In this document: one piece after another, positions 8,893 to 18,362 of the stretch | How the letters are laid out: each line of letters begins with the position of its first letter | Position numbering within the stretch: the stretch's first letter is position 1 | Origin: CAXMQZ01 sp963707075 | GTDB lineage: Bacteria > Acidobacteriota > Thermoanaerobaculia > Multivoradales > JAHEKO01 | Direction of reading: 5' to 3' | Length of the DNA stretch: 64,000 nt | Assembly (NCBI GenBank): GCA_963707075.1 | Contig: CAVPOX010000001.1 | Coordinates: 1 to 64,000 of the forward strand | Notes under the pieces: model-generated | Told to the model about the DNA's origin: nothing | The model's database searches: none | The model's input: the letters and a program-made list of their open reading frames with translations, nothing else | Program-made: the position numbers and the translations under genes

Positions 8893-9033
8893 TCCCTACC
8901 CCCTTCCGTTGGCCAGCAGGAGATCATTTCTCGCTGGCAAGTATCGGATTGTTGGCGGCAGTCTATACCGAGACGGGCAACAGCGACAGGTCCCTGCCAC
9001 GTCCTGCGCGCCCCTGTTCCAGGTCGGCGGAGA

Positions 9034-11709
9034 TCACTTCTCTGTCAGTCTGGCTCCCCAGTTCTGGATCAGCACGAGTGGCTCGACGGTCGGCTCTTCG
9101 ACCAATCTGTTGAGCAGGAGCCGCTGACCATCGGCGGAGACATCGTACTGAGCGTTCCAGCCGCCGATATTTCTCAGCCGAGCCTTGAACAAGGGCTGGC
9201 TCTCACCGAACCGGGGACTATCGGAGAGCTCCACCGGTACCGCCATCAGCCAACCGTTCGCCGACCAGTAGTAGAGCTCACGCCCATCGGGGCGCCAGAC
9301 TGGCGTCGTGCCTCCTCCGTCAGACACGGGAATCCGTTCAGCCAGCTCGGGGAAACGCTGTAAGTAGACCTCGAAGCGGCCCGAGTCGTTCGCGGCATAT
9401 GCGATCCAGCGGCCGTTCGGGGAGAACCGTCCGGTGCGTTCGGCATAGGGCGTCGCCAGCCAGACACTCTCTGTGCCATCCGACAGGTCGACCGTCCAAA
9501 GATCCTCGTTCAGATCTGACTCGCCGGGCTTGTCTCTTCGGAAGAGGAGAAACCTCCCGTCGGGTGACACGTCGCAGGGCGAACCGTTGGCGACGACCAA
9601 GCGAGGATCCTCGTTGGAAGCGATCTGGGACACATAGATGCTGTTTTCACCCTCCGCGCGCATGTAATACAGACGAGCGTCATCGGCCGACCAGACAGGC
9701 AGGGTCTCATCCACTTCGCTGTAGGTAACCCGGTTCGGAATCGCTCGGCCAACTTCGAAGGTCCAAAGATCCGCCAGCGGCAGACTCTGATCGACCACCA
9801 CTCGACGTCCGCTATGCGAGAGACGAGGGTAGTAGTACTCGCTCGGCGGCGCCAGTTGCTCGAGCAGCCCGCCGTCGCGATCGACCCACGCCAATTCGGT
9901 GGTACGCTGACCGATGTCACCCGAAAGATAGACCAGCAGCCCGTTTTGCGACGCGGCAAACAGACCCACTACGGGGAATACCGATCGCACCCGATCGGCG
10001 ATTCTGAACGTCTGCTCACCCACGGCCGAGGTCTCGGGGTCGAAGCTGCGAGCCCGCAGCGAGCCTTCCTGCCAGTACAACAGGTAGCCCGGCTGTATAT
10101 AGACCGCGTGCAGGCCGATATCACCCGTGAGGCGCTCCACTTCCGGCTCATCGATCGAACCGAGATACAGACCTGTGGCCGCCCCCGTCTGATCGAGGAC
10201 GGAAAAGAGGAAGCGCCTGCCGTCGGGCAAGAAGCTGGGACGCAGGTGGTAGTCGATCTTCTTCTCTGGCACGAGATCGATGACAACACTCGCATCACCG
10301 CCGTCGGCATTCACCCGCCGGATCGGCTGGCCCCAGGCCCCGGGTGCAAAGACAATGACTCCCTCACGGTTCCAGCTTCCGCCCTCGGGAACGGGCGCCG
10401 CGGCGAGTACTACGAGTTCGCCGCCTTCGAGATCGATTCTCTTGAGCTTCTGGTCGGCGAAGAAGCCCAAAGACAGTGCATCGGGTGACCAAAAAGGGGA
10501 GCTGGCATCCTCAGAGCCGGCCAGCAGATGGACCTCGGGGCTGTCGAGGGATCGCCAGGCGAGCTTTGCCTCGCCCGTCGCGTCGATCACAACGAAAGCC
10601 AAGCGGCTACCGTCGGCTGACAGCGCCATCGGACCCCTCGAAGTGCTGAAGTGAAGCGGGTCGGGAATGGGAATCGCCGCCACGACAGACCGGCTGTCGG
10701 CCGTCTCATCAGGTGGGCTGCCTGTCAGCGCCAACCCGAGGGCCACAACCAGAGCCGCAGTGGCGATCAGCCAGGGAAGCCACCGCCGCCACGTCGGGAT
10801 GTCCAGGGGTAGCCCTGGCGCTGCTGCCTCAATCTCCGAATCGGGGGCCGCCTCGAGCGTGATGCGAGCTTCGCCGATGTCGCGCAGGCGACGCCTCGGA
10901 TCCCGTTCGAGGCAGCGCCACAGGAGCTGACGGAGTCGCAGCGGTGCATCAGCGGGCAGCTCGTCGAGATCGATCTCTCGACTGAAAATGGCTCCGAGGG
11001 TCTCTGGTACCGATTCTGCGGCAAACAGCTGCTTGCCGGTGAGCATCTCGAAGAGCACCACACCAAAGGCCCAGATATCGGCCCGCTTGTCCACTGTCTT
11101 GCCCCTGGCCTGCTCGGGCGCCATGTAAGCGGCGGTGCCGAGGATGACCCCGGCCTGCGTCATCTGGGCCGTCAACGTCGGTGACATCGACGGATTCACG
11201 CTATCGGTCTCGGTGCCAGCCGCTGGGTCGAGTGCTTTGGCGAGACCGAAATCCAGCACCTTGACCTCGCCCTCGCTGCCCACTTTCACGTTGGCCGGCT
11301 TCAAGTCCCTGTGGATGATCCCCTTCTCATGCGCCGCCTCCAGCGCCTCGGCGATCTGCAACGCGATGGGAAGCGCCTCGTCGACCGGAACAGGCCCCCG
11401 CGCGATCCGTGCACCCAGGTCCTCTCCCTCGGCGAGCTCCATGACGAGGAAGTGCATGGGTCGACCCGAAGGGATGGCCGATTCGATCGAGTAGATCGCC
11501 GCGATGTGTGAGTGGTTGAGCGAGGCGAGCACCTTGGCTTCCCGTTCGAAGCGGGCCAGACGCTCAGGATCCGAGGCGACCGCCTCGGGTAGCACCTTGA
11601 TCGCCACCTCGCGCCCGAGCTTCGTGTCCTCGGCACGATAGACCTCCCCCATGCCGCCTTCACCCAGCTTGGCGGTGATCCTGAAGTGAGAGAGCGTGGT
11701 ACCTATCAA
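9034..11709 (-). CDS. Transmembrane Ser/Thr kinase with PD40/TolB repeats
   Basis: The N-terminal Hanks-type kinase has all key parts: glycine loop GEGGMGEV, lysine in VAIKVL, HRDLKPANV, DFG in VLDFGLAKAL, and APEQ with the ADIWAFG segment. A transmembrane helix (WLPWLIATAALVVALGLAL) leads to an exterior beta-propeller of PD40/WD40-like repeats (LSADGSRLAFV, SPFWSPDALSLGFF, PVWSADDARLYY and others). It probably senses an extracytoplasmic signal and phosphorylates cytoplasmic targets. I place the start at TTG 11709 (reads as MIGTTLSHF) because the two related leaders in this window start exactly there; ATG 11760 would add 17 unmatched residues. Confidence 0.92.
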   Translation of the reverse strand: MIGTTLSHFRITAKLGEGGMGEVYRAEDTKLGREVAIKVLPEAVASDPERLARFEREAKVLASLNHSHIAAIYSIESAIPSGRPMHFLVMELAEGEDLGARIARGPVPVDEALPIALQIAEALEAAHEKGIIHRDLKPANVKVGSEGEVKVLDFGLAKALDPAAGTETDSVNPSMSPTLTAQMTQAGVILGTAAYMAPEQARGKTVDKRADIWAFGVVLFEMLTGKQLFAAESVPETLGAIFSREIDLDELPADAPLRLRQLLWRCLERDPRRRLRDIGEARITLEAAPDSEIEAAAPGLPLDIPTWRRWLPWLIATAALVVALGLALTGSPPDETADSRSVVAAIPIPDPLHFSTSRGPMALSADGSRLAFVVIDATGEAKLAWRSLDSPEVHLLAGSEDASSPFWSPDALSLGFFADQKLKRIDLEGGELVVLAAAPVPEGGSWNREGVIVFAPGAWGQPIRRVNADGGDASVVIDLVPEKKIDYHLRPSFLPDGRRFLFSVLDQTGAATGLYLGSIDEPEVERLTGDIGLHAVYIQPGYLLYWQEGSLRARSFDPETSAVGEQTFRIADRVRSVFPVVGLFAASQNGLLVYLSGDIGQRTTELAWVDRDGGLLEQLAPPSEYYYPRLSHSGRRVVVDQSLPLADLWTFEVGRAIPNRVTYSEVDETLPVWSADDARLYYMRAEGENSIYVSQIASNEDPRLVVANGSPCDVSPDGRFLLFRRDKPGESDLNEDLWTVDLSDGTESVWLATPYAERTGRFSPNGRWIAYAANDSGRFEVYLQRFPELAERIPVSDGGGTTPVWRPDGRELYYWSANGWLMAVPVELSDSPRFGESQPLFKARLRNIGGWNAQYDVSADGQRLLLNRLVEEPTVEPLVLIQNWGARLTEK

Positions 11710-11756
11710 GTTGACAGATTGTACTGCAGTGCCTCTCTTCGACTGCCCCGACTTGA

Positions 11757-11850
11757 TCACCTCGCCAAGCGCAGCTTGACGAGCAATTCGTCGAACCGGG
11801 GATCACCTCGCAGCGGGTCGAACCCCGGCAGGCCTGCGGTCGAGCCGCGA
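11757..11850 (-). pseudogene. C-terminal scrap of a kinase/TPR-type protein
   Basis: Read on the minus strand, the sequence ends GFDPLRGDPRFDELLVKLRLAR followed by TGA at 11759-11757, just upstream of the intact kinase. This is the usual C-terminal ending of bacterial kinase-TPR or signalling-TPR proteins (a FDPLRxDPRFxxLL pattern). Nothing recognisable precedes it, so it looks like the last trace of a deleted neighbour. Confidence 0.5.
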
Positions 11851-12250
11851 CCACTTCCCAGTCGAGAGAGTGGCTTTGAGAACTCAACACAGCTTGATCG
11901 ACGCACTGTGGTTCATTCCAACGGATGTAGGCTGCCCGACGGTCCATGACCATTTGGATTGGGGAGAGTATCTGAATCGGCCCGAACTCAGTCTCGGGTT
12001 GCTCCCATTCGGAGATAAAGGTGCTACCAAGAGCCACTGGCCAGGGGGGACTCGACGTAGTAATTGGTCTACCTTGATTCTATTCCTTACTGGTTGCACG
12101 TTTTGAAATTGGAACATCACCAATCGCAACTTGGTGAACACTGACGTTAGGCCGCCTCCGGGTCGCCTCGATTGCGAGCCATTGAAGTAGGATGTCTTGC
12201 CAGAGAACCGTCAGTCGCCAACCAAAGTTATGTCAATTAGGATGCAAACC
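11851..12250. other. Intergenic region, no supported gene
   Basis: About 400 bases between the kinase-family debris and the VOC gene. Composition drops to roughly half AT near 12050-12200. Only unsupported short frames are present. It presumably carries the divergent promoters of the kinase and VOC genes. Confidence 0.4.
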
Positions 12251-13048
12251 ATGAGTGATCCCTTCCTCCCACGCGTCGGCGGGATCCTCAGCGCCGATAT
12301 CGCCGTCCCAGAACACGATCGCGAACTGAGCTTCTACTCACGTGTCCTGACCACGGGTGAGAATCCACTGTGGCGGGACGACCTGACGAACAACCGAGGA
12401 ATGCCGATCATCGGCCTGGGCGCGCGCATTACGGAGTACGAAAAACTACCGCTGCAATGGATGCCCCACATACAGGTCGCCGATGTTGCAGCCAGTGTGG
12501 AGCGTGCGCTCGATCTCGGCGGGAGTGAGCTCATGCATGGCAAAGATGACGATGGAAAGAGCCAATGGGCGGTGCTGCTCGATCCGAATGGCGCGGCGTT
12601 CGGGATCATCCCGGTTGTTTCTGCGGAGGCGTTCCCCCCAACTGAGGGCGTCTCATCGCGTGACGCCTCGGCGCCTGTGGGTTGCATCTCCTGGCTCGAC
12701 CTGACGGTCTCCGACGCTTCGGCAATCCGTGACTTCTACGCCCAAGTCGTTGACTGGTCGGTGCAGGACGTCGAGATGGAGGACGCAGGCGAGCGCTACG
12801 CCGACTACAACATGTTCGGTGATGATGGAAACCCGGCGGCCGGAGTCTGTCATGCGCGCGGCGTGAACCTGGGGCTGCCGCCTATCTGGATCATCTACCT
12901 TCCAGTTGGCGACCTCGCCGAAAGTCTCCGTCGGGTACGAGAGGGAGGGGGTAAGGTCCTCAAGGCGACACGGGGGACGGATGGGGAGTACGCATATGCG
13001 GCTGTTCAGGATCCGGTGGGGGCGTGCCTGGCGTTAGTGGCGGGATAG
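12251..13048 (+). CDS. Two-domain VOC (glyoxalase/bleomycin-resistance fold) protein
   Basis: A 265-residue protein made of two vicinal-oxygen-chelate modules. The first begins near GGILSADIAVPEHDRELSFY and ends AVLLDPNGAAFGII; the second begins ISWLDLTVSDASAIRDFY and ends AVQDPVGACLALV. Paired VOC domains form one metal or ligand site, as in glyoxalases, dioxygenases and antibiotic-binding proteins. I chose ATG 12251 (MSDPFLP); in-frame ATGs at 12230 and 12242 and TTG 12197 lie upstream. The gene is isolated, and no substrate can be inferred. Confidence 0.85.
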   Translation: MSDPFLPRVGGILSADIAVPEHDRELSFYSRVLTTGENPLWRDDLTNNRGMPIIGLGARITEYEKLPLQWMPHIQVADVAASVERALDLGGSELMHGKDDDGKSQWAVLLDPNGAAFGIIPVVSAEAFPPTEGVSSRDASAPVGCISWLDLTVSDASAIRDFYAQVVDWSVQDVEMEDAGERYADYNMFGDDGNPAAGVCHARGVNLGLPPIWIIYLPVGDLAESLRRVREGGGKVLKATRGTDGEYAYAAVQDPVGACLALVAG

Positions 13049-13215
13049 AGAAGATGCAGCGGCCTAGCGCATTCAGCTCCCGCAACCAGGCGCCCAGTCG
13101 GTTCCAACTCGGAATGGAGTGAGCTACCAACTCATCCATTTTCGCTTCTTCTGCTCCTCGAGGGCTTCCTTTCGCTCATCGTCAGCTGCCAAGCGTCCCT
13201 TGCGGGTGTACACTG

Positions 13216-15708
13216 GTGTCCAAACAGGGTTTCGACGTGAACACCGACCCGATCGCCTCGGATGCGCTAGGCATCGCGCTGCTCGACTACCTGCGAGTCA
13301 GGGGCAGCGAGGTCGAGTGCGCGGCGGGCGCGGGCATCCTGCACGAGGGCGAACCGGGAGTCGCCGTCTACTTTATTCTCGCCGGTGAAGCCGAGGTCAG
13401 CCTGCAGGCCGCCGACGGTCGCCACCTGACACTGTGCCGACTCGGGCCGGGCGAGTACTTTGGCGAGCTCTCCGTGCTACGCAACGAGCCGGTTTCCGCC
13501 GACGTCACCTCCATGACTCCGATGCGGCTGCTGCGTTACCCGGCCGAGCTCTTTCCCACCGCGCTGGCCGAATGCGAACCGCTGAGGGTGAAGCTGCTTG
13601 GCCATCTGGCCCAGGACCTGAAGCGCTCCACTTCCGAAGTGTGGGACCTCTTTCAGCGGCAAGAGGCGTTCTCCGAACTGGTCCGTGCCGAGGTGGTCGA
13701 AGACTCGATGGTCGCTGTCTTCCCGCGCATGCGCCTCATCAGGCAGCAGCTGATGCGGCTCGGCAAAGGCGACGGAGCGGTATTGCTGGCCGGCGCGCCC
13801 GGGACGGGGAAGACGCTCTCCGCCCACTTGATCCACCACTGCTGCGGGGATCCCGAGCGTGCCCTGCTGGTCGTCGACTGTACAACCCTGCCCGCCGATC
13901 GAGCCTCATCGGCCATCTTCGGATTCCGCGAAGGCGAAGACTTCCCCGGGCAAGCGAGCGGCTTCGGCGCCATCCACATCGCCCATGAGGGGGACCTGAT
14001 CCTCCGTCACATCGGGGCACTGCCCGCCCGGACGCAGGCGCATCTGGCGGAATACCTGGACCGGACGCGGCGCGGGGACATGGCCGACTTTCCGAAGGTT
14101 CGCATACTCGCCACGGCCCACGACCTGGAGAATCCTCTTTATGCCGACGAGGTCATCGAACCGTTGCGCAGGGCCTTCTCCAAGACGATTCGCCTGCCAC
14201 CGTTGATCGAGAGACCGCGAGAAATAGTGCATCTGGCTCGCCATTTCCTCAGCGAGATCGACGGGCAGAAGAGTCTGCGACTCAGTCGCGGTGCCGAACA
14301 CGCACTGGTGAGCCTGCACTACTCGGTACGCAATGTCGACGAACTGCGCGACATTGTTGCGATGGCGGCCCGCTGCAGCGTCGGGGGCGAGATCCGCGCG
14401 GAACACGTCTTCACCGGCCCAGGCGAGGAAGAGCCCGTCGGTCTGTCGCTCGGGCGCCCGTCGCCGGTTCTGCGCTTCCTGGAAGCAGGAGGTCTACGCT
14501 GGATTCGGTGGGCGACTCTGGTGTCGTTCCTCGCCGTCATCGTGCTCTGCCTGGTCGCCGGAGCCACGCTCGCCGGGCGGCTGGCCAACGGCTTCATCTG
14601 GGCTGTGTGGGAGCCGGCTGTCTTCGCCGTCTTCCTCCTCGGCGGAGCCCTTTGGTGCACCGTCTGTCCGCTGTCGAGCGCCGCCCGGATGGCCAAGGGG
14701 GCGATTGGCCGGGAACGGCCTCCGCCGAAGTGGATTGGCAACCCCTTTGTTGCCGCCGTGTTGCCGATTCTCGGCTTCCTTGCCATCCTCTGGGTCGAGC
14801 AGGTCTTCCATATGACCGAGGTGCCGCTCGGATCTGGTTTCCTGTTGCTGGCACTCATCCTCGCCGCCGTCGTGTTTGCCGTTATCTACGAGCGTGAGGT
14901 GTGGTGCAGGCACGTGTGTCCGCTAGGCAGACTGGCGGTCGTCCTGGCGCCAGCGGCTCCACTCGCGGTCGCCGCCGACCGACATCTGTGCGCCTCGACG
15001 TGTACGACCCACGACTGCTACCAGGGCAGAGACGGTATCCCCGGCTGCACGGTCTTTCGGCATCCCATGAACTCCAGCGAGGCGCACCAGTGCAAGCTCT
15101 GCGGTGACTGCCTGCGCACCTGCCCGCACGACTCGACCCACCTCATGCTGCGGCCGCCGGGAATGGGAGTTCTCGGCCTCTCCGGCGCGGGTCGGTACCC
15201 GGCGACCTTCGCGCTCAGCCTGCTGCTCCTGGCACCTCTCTTTCTGGTGGCGCCATCGAATACCTGGTTGCAGCAGCCGGCCGTCTTGGCGGCTGCCGGT
15301 CTGGCGGCGATCCTGGTCGGTCTCGTCCTGGCCTGGCGTCTGCCCGGAGTCCTCGGGGTGCTGCGAGAGAACCCGATAGCTGCTACTCGGGTAGCCGCGG
15401 CCCTGGCTGTGCTGGTTTGGGGCCCGCTGATGGCGGCCCAGTTCCGCAATATCCCGGTTCTGCACGAGCTGCAGATCCAGCCAAGTGGCAGTGCCGCCTG
15501 GCTCGGGCCGTTCGAGGACGGAGTCTCGGTTCTCACACTCGCCTCGGTTGCCGCCGTTCTGCTCGCTGCGGTCATCTCGGCGGCCATTCTGTGGGCCTCG
15601 CGCAGACGGTGCGAGAACGAGTCACAGCCCATTGCCCGCCCCGCCTGGCGTGGCCTCACCCTGGTCTGGGCGGCTTCGCTCATCGTCTTCCTGGTTCTGG
15701 CAACCTGA
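13216..15708 (+). CDS. cNMP-binding / degenerate AAA+ / membrane polyferredoxin fusion
   Basis: An 830-residue protein with three parts. Residues about 20-135 form a cyclic-nucleotide-binding domain (EGEPGVAVYFILAGEAEV, GEYFGELSVL). Residues about 165-395 resemble a sigma-54-activator AAA+ domain with an intact Walker A (GAPGTGKT, 193-200). However, the GAFTGA loop is replaced by GEDFPG, and the Walker B acidic pair by R264-H265 (LILRHIG). From residue 430 on there are several membrane helices with NapH/NosR/CcoG-like cysteine motifs: C481xxC484P, C564xxxC568P, scattered cysteines at 592-611, and a classical CxxCxxCxxxCP at 626-637. There is no helix-turn-helix. It probably couples a cytoplasmic signal to membrane electron transfer. 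GTG 13216 is the start. Confidence 0.88.
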   Translation: MSKQGFDVNTDPIASDALGIALLDYLRVRGSEVECAAGAGILHEGEPGVAVYFILAGEAEVSLQAADGRHLTLCRLGPGEYFGELSVLRNEPVSADVTSMTPMRLLRYPAELFPTALAECEPLRVKLLGHLAQDLKRSTSEVWDLFQRQEAFSELVRAEVVEDSMVAVFPRMRLIRQQLMRLGKGDGAVLLAGAPGTGKTLSAHLIHHCCGDPERALLVVDCTTLPADRASSAIFGFREGEDFPGQASGFGAIHIAHEGDLILRHIGALPARTQAHLAEYLDRTRRGDMADFPKVRILATAHDLENPLYADEVIEPLRRAFSKTIRLPPLIERPREIVHLARHFLSEIDGQKSLRLSRGAEHALVSLHYSVRNVDELRDIVAMAARCSVGGEIRAEHVFTGPGEEEPVGLSLGRPSPVLRFLEAGGLRWIRWATLVSFLAVIVLCLVAGATLAGRLANGFIWAVWEPAVFAVFLLGGALWCTVCPLSSAARMAKGAIGRERPPPKWIGNPFVAAVLPILGFLAILWVEQVFHMTEVPLGSGFLLLALILAAVVFAVIYEREVWCRHVCPLGRLAVVLAPAAPLAVAADRHLCASTCTTHDCYQGRDGIPGCTVFRHPMNSSEAHQCKLCGDCLRTCPHDSTHLMLRPPGMGVLGLSGAGRYPATFALSLLLLAPLFLVAPSNTWLQQPAVLAAAGLAAILVGLVLAWRLPGVLGVLRENPIAATRVAAALAVLVWGPLMAAQFRNIPVLHELQIQPSGSAAWLGPFEDGVSVLTLASVAAVLLAAVISAAILWASRRRCENESQPIARPAWRGLTLVWAASLIVFLVLAT

Positions 15709-15889
15709 GAGCAGCAGATCCGCCCGGTCCGACGGACTCGTGGAGAGATCCGGAACTGTCCGGAGTTCGATCCAACAGAACCGGTCCATCGCCGTGTGGA
15801 GGAGTACCTCGGCGATGACTACGGCAGGAGCAAGGACTGGGAGCTCGATTCCTGACAGGAGTAGTGTAGATATTGAAAGGAGCAGAGGC

Positions 15890-16273
15890 ATGACTCAAAT
15901 GGCGCAGACGACTCAGATCACCATCGCTGAAGAAGGCAAGAACGTCTTCGTGACGCTGCACGGCAAGCTCGAAAGCCAGGACTACGAGCACTTCGTGCCC
16001 GAGGTCGACAGACTGACGAAGAAGTACGGCAAGATTCGGATGCTCGTGGAGCTGGTCGACTTCCATGGCTGGACGGCCGGTGCCCTCTGGGAGGACACGA
16101 AGTTCGCCGCCCGTCACTTCTCGGATATCGAGCGGCTGGCGATCGTCGGTGACCAGAAGTGGGAGAAGGGAATGGCCGTCTTCTGCAAGCCCTTCACCCT
16201 GGCTTCAGTGCGCTACTTCGACCGCCAGGAGATCGATGAGGCCCGTGACTGGTTGGACAAGGGCTCGGACTGA
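15890..16273 (+). CDS. SpoIIAA-like (STAS/SEC14-type) protein
   Basis: A 127-residue cytoplasmic protein of the SpoIIAA-like family, related in fold to STAS and Sec14 domains. Characteristic stretches are VTLHGKLESQDYEHF, LVELVDFHGWTAGALWEDTKF, and the ending DRQEIDEARDWL. ATG 15890 has AAAGGAG about 7 bases upstream; the open frame extends further back but only with noise. It lies about 180 bases after the cNMP-AAA-polyferredoxin gene on the same strand and may share its transcript. Proteins of this family are thought to bind lipid-like or nucleotide ligands; the role here is unknown. Confidence 0.85.
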   Translation: MTQMAQTTQITIAEEGKNVFVTLHGKLESQDYEHFVPEVDRLTKKYGKIRMLVELVDFHGWTAGALWEDTKFAARHFSDIERLAIVGDQKWEKGMAVFCKPFTLASVRYFDRQEIDEARDWLDKGSD

Positions 16274-16292
16274 CAGCCAGAGTCGACCGGAC

Positions 16293-17987
16293 CTACCTGG
16301 TATCTAGACTGCCGCGGTAGACGACCCGGCCGTCAAAGACCGTCATCACGACTTGTACGTCGCTGATCTCGTGCGGCTCGAGGGTTGCAAGGTCGCGTTC
16401 GAGAACGACGAGATCGGCGCGCTTTCCGACTTCCAGTGTGCCCGTTTCACGTTCCAGGAAGTTCACCCAGGCCGCCCCGGTGGTGTAGCCAGCAAGCATG
16501 GTCCTCAGATCGACTCGCTCTTGCGGCAACCAGGGGGTCGAGGTTTGGTCGTCGGGGTCCTGTCGCGTGATGCCGACCTCGATCGCCGGTAGCGGATTCA
16601 TGGTCGACACATCCCAGTCGCTGCCGAAGGCCACTCTGGCCCCCGATTCCACGAGGGTATGAATCGGGTAGAGCCAGCGCGAGCGTTCCGGACCGAGGAA
16701 GGGCTCGCTCAGGTCGGTGATGAAGGGGTCGGCCCAGGCCCAGAGGGGCTGGAAGTTGGCCACCACCTCGAGCTCGCGCATGCGTGGAATGTCGGCAGGA
16801 TCCCAGAGCTGGACATGGGCCAGATGGTGCCGCGCGTCGCGCGCACCGTTACGCTGGCGCGCCAGCTCGATCGCGTCCAGAATCTCCCGAATCGCTCGAT
16901 CGCCGATCGCGTGCACGTGGATCTGGAAGCCTTCTCGATCGAGGGCTACGACCAGTTGCCGCAGGTCCTCGGTCTCGAACTCGGTATAGCCCGCGAAGTC
17001 TCCCATGCCGACATAGGGCTCGAGCAGTGCCGCGGTCTGCGCCTCGATGACGCCGTCGATGTAGAGCTTGACCGAATCGACTCGCAGGCCTTGGCCGTGA
17101 TAGCGATCTCTCAGTGCCACCAGCTCGGGGACCTGCGCCAGCCCTCCTTTGGGATCCCCCTGCAGGGAGATCGAGACATGGGCCGTCAGCTCCCCGGCGG
17201 CCGCCAGGGCGGCGAACGCTTCCAGGTTGTCGGCATCGGCGCCGGCTTCCTGAAAGGCGGTGATACCAACGCTGCGGGCGACCGTCAGGCCCCGTCGCAA
17301 GCCGTCCCGGCGTTCCTGCTGCGTACGTGCCGGCAGCAGCTGGCTCACCAGGCCCATGGCCGTTTCGCGGAGCGTACCCGTGGGCTCGCCAGTTCGGGCA
17401 TCGCGTTCGATGCGGCCCGCGGGCGGGTCGGGCGTCTCCGCGCTGATGCCGGCGAGCTCCAGCGCCTTGCTGTTGATCCACGCCGAGTGTCCATCAGAGG
17501 AGGTGAGGTAGACCGGACGGTCGGCAACGACTTCGTCCAGGGTCGCTGCCAGGGGGTTGCCCAGGGGAAAGTACGTCAGCTGGAAACCTCCGCCGCGCAG
17601 CCAGGGGCTGTCGGCGTCGGCCGCCGCACAGTCCGCCACGGTGACGAGGACCTCGTCGGCATCGGCTGCGGCTGACAGATCGCAGTCGGCCAACCCCATG
17701 CCGCCGTCGAGCATGTGAACGTGAGCATCCTGAAAACCGGGCAACAGCATGCCGCCGCCGAGCTCTACGACTTCCGTTGCTTCGCCGATCCAATCCTCGA
17801 CCCCGGCCATGCTGCCGACGAAGACGATCGATCCGTTGCGTACCGCGACGGCCTCCGCTTCGGGTTGCTGCGGATTCATGGTCCAGACGGTGCCCCCATG
17901 CAGGACCAGATCGGCCTTCTGCGGCGCTTCCGGGTCCCCTGCACAGGCCACCAGGAGAGACACCATGGCGATAGATAGCCTTCTCAT
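16293..17987 (-). CDS. YtcJ/NfdA-type amidohydrolase lipoprotein
   Basis: A metal-dependent amidohydrolase of the YtcJ-like group (about 564 residues). Metal ligands are visible in the N-terminal HVHM after LPGFQDA, in VHAIGDRA, in HHLAHVQ and in the aspartate of FGSDWDVS. ATG 17987 gives a lipoprotein signal (MRRLSIAMVSLLVAC), which suggests a periplasmic or outer-membrane-facing enzyme. ATG 18008 adds seven residues and spoils the signal. Members hydrolyse amides, formamides or carbamates; the substrate is unknown. Confidence 0.9.
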   Translation of the reverse strand: MRRLSIAMVSLLVACAGDPEAPQKADLVLHGGTVWTMNPQQPEAEAVAVRNGSIVFVGSMAGVEDWIGEATEVVELGGGMLLPGFQDAHVHMLDGGMGLADCDLSAAADADEVLVTVADCAAADADSPWLRGGGFQLTYFPLGNPLAATLDEVVADRPVYLTSSDGHSAWINSKALELAGISAETPDPPAGRIERDARTGEPTGTLRETAMGLVSQLLPARTQQERRDGLRRGLTVARSVGITAFQEAGADADNLEAFAALAAAGELTAHVSISLQGDPKGGLAQVPELVALRDRYHGQGLRVDSVKLYIDGVIEAQTAALLEPYVGMGDFAGYTEFETEDLRQLVVALDREGFQIHVHAIGDRAIREILDAIELARQRNGARDARHHLAHVQLWDPADIPRMRELEVVANFQPLWAWADPFITDLSEPFLGPERSRWLYPIHTLVESGARVAFGSDWDVSTMNPLPAIEVGITRQDPDDQTSTPWLPQERVDLRTMLAGYTTGAAWVNFLERETGTLEVGKRADLVVLERDLATLEPHEISDVQVVMTVFDGRVVYRGSLDTR

Positions 17988-18362
17988 GCAAACCCCACTG
18001 TGATCCATGCGGAATCCTGCGCCGGAAAGCTTCTGCCCGTCAACAAGAAATCTCTTGCATTCCGCTAGAAAAGGCCTATCATTTCGCTCGATTGGCGCGA
18101 AGAATGTCAGAAGACAGCGAGCCCGAACCTACAGCATCGATTTCGCGCCACGTGGAGACCGGCGAGGAATCGCCCACGGAGTGCCAGTGTAGAGGTTCCA
18201 TGCCCGGCCACCCGGGCGGCGCTTACCAACCAGCCAAACCAGACAAACTGCTCTGTTCTCACCGCTGTTCCCACCCACGGGTGGAATCATGGGTCGGCCT
18301 AAGATCGGCGGTGATTGCGAGCCTCAGGAGACCGCGGGCCACGGCCCCGGGATACCCGGCCC
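17988..18362. other. Divergent intergenic region
   Basis: About 375 bases between the minus-strand amidohydrolase and the plus-strand ATP-grasp operon. The first 100 bases are relatively AT-rich and suit promoters for both directions. Short open frames here match nothing I recognise. Confidence 0.4.
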
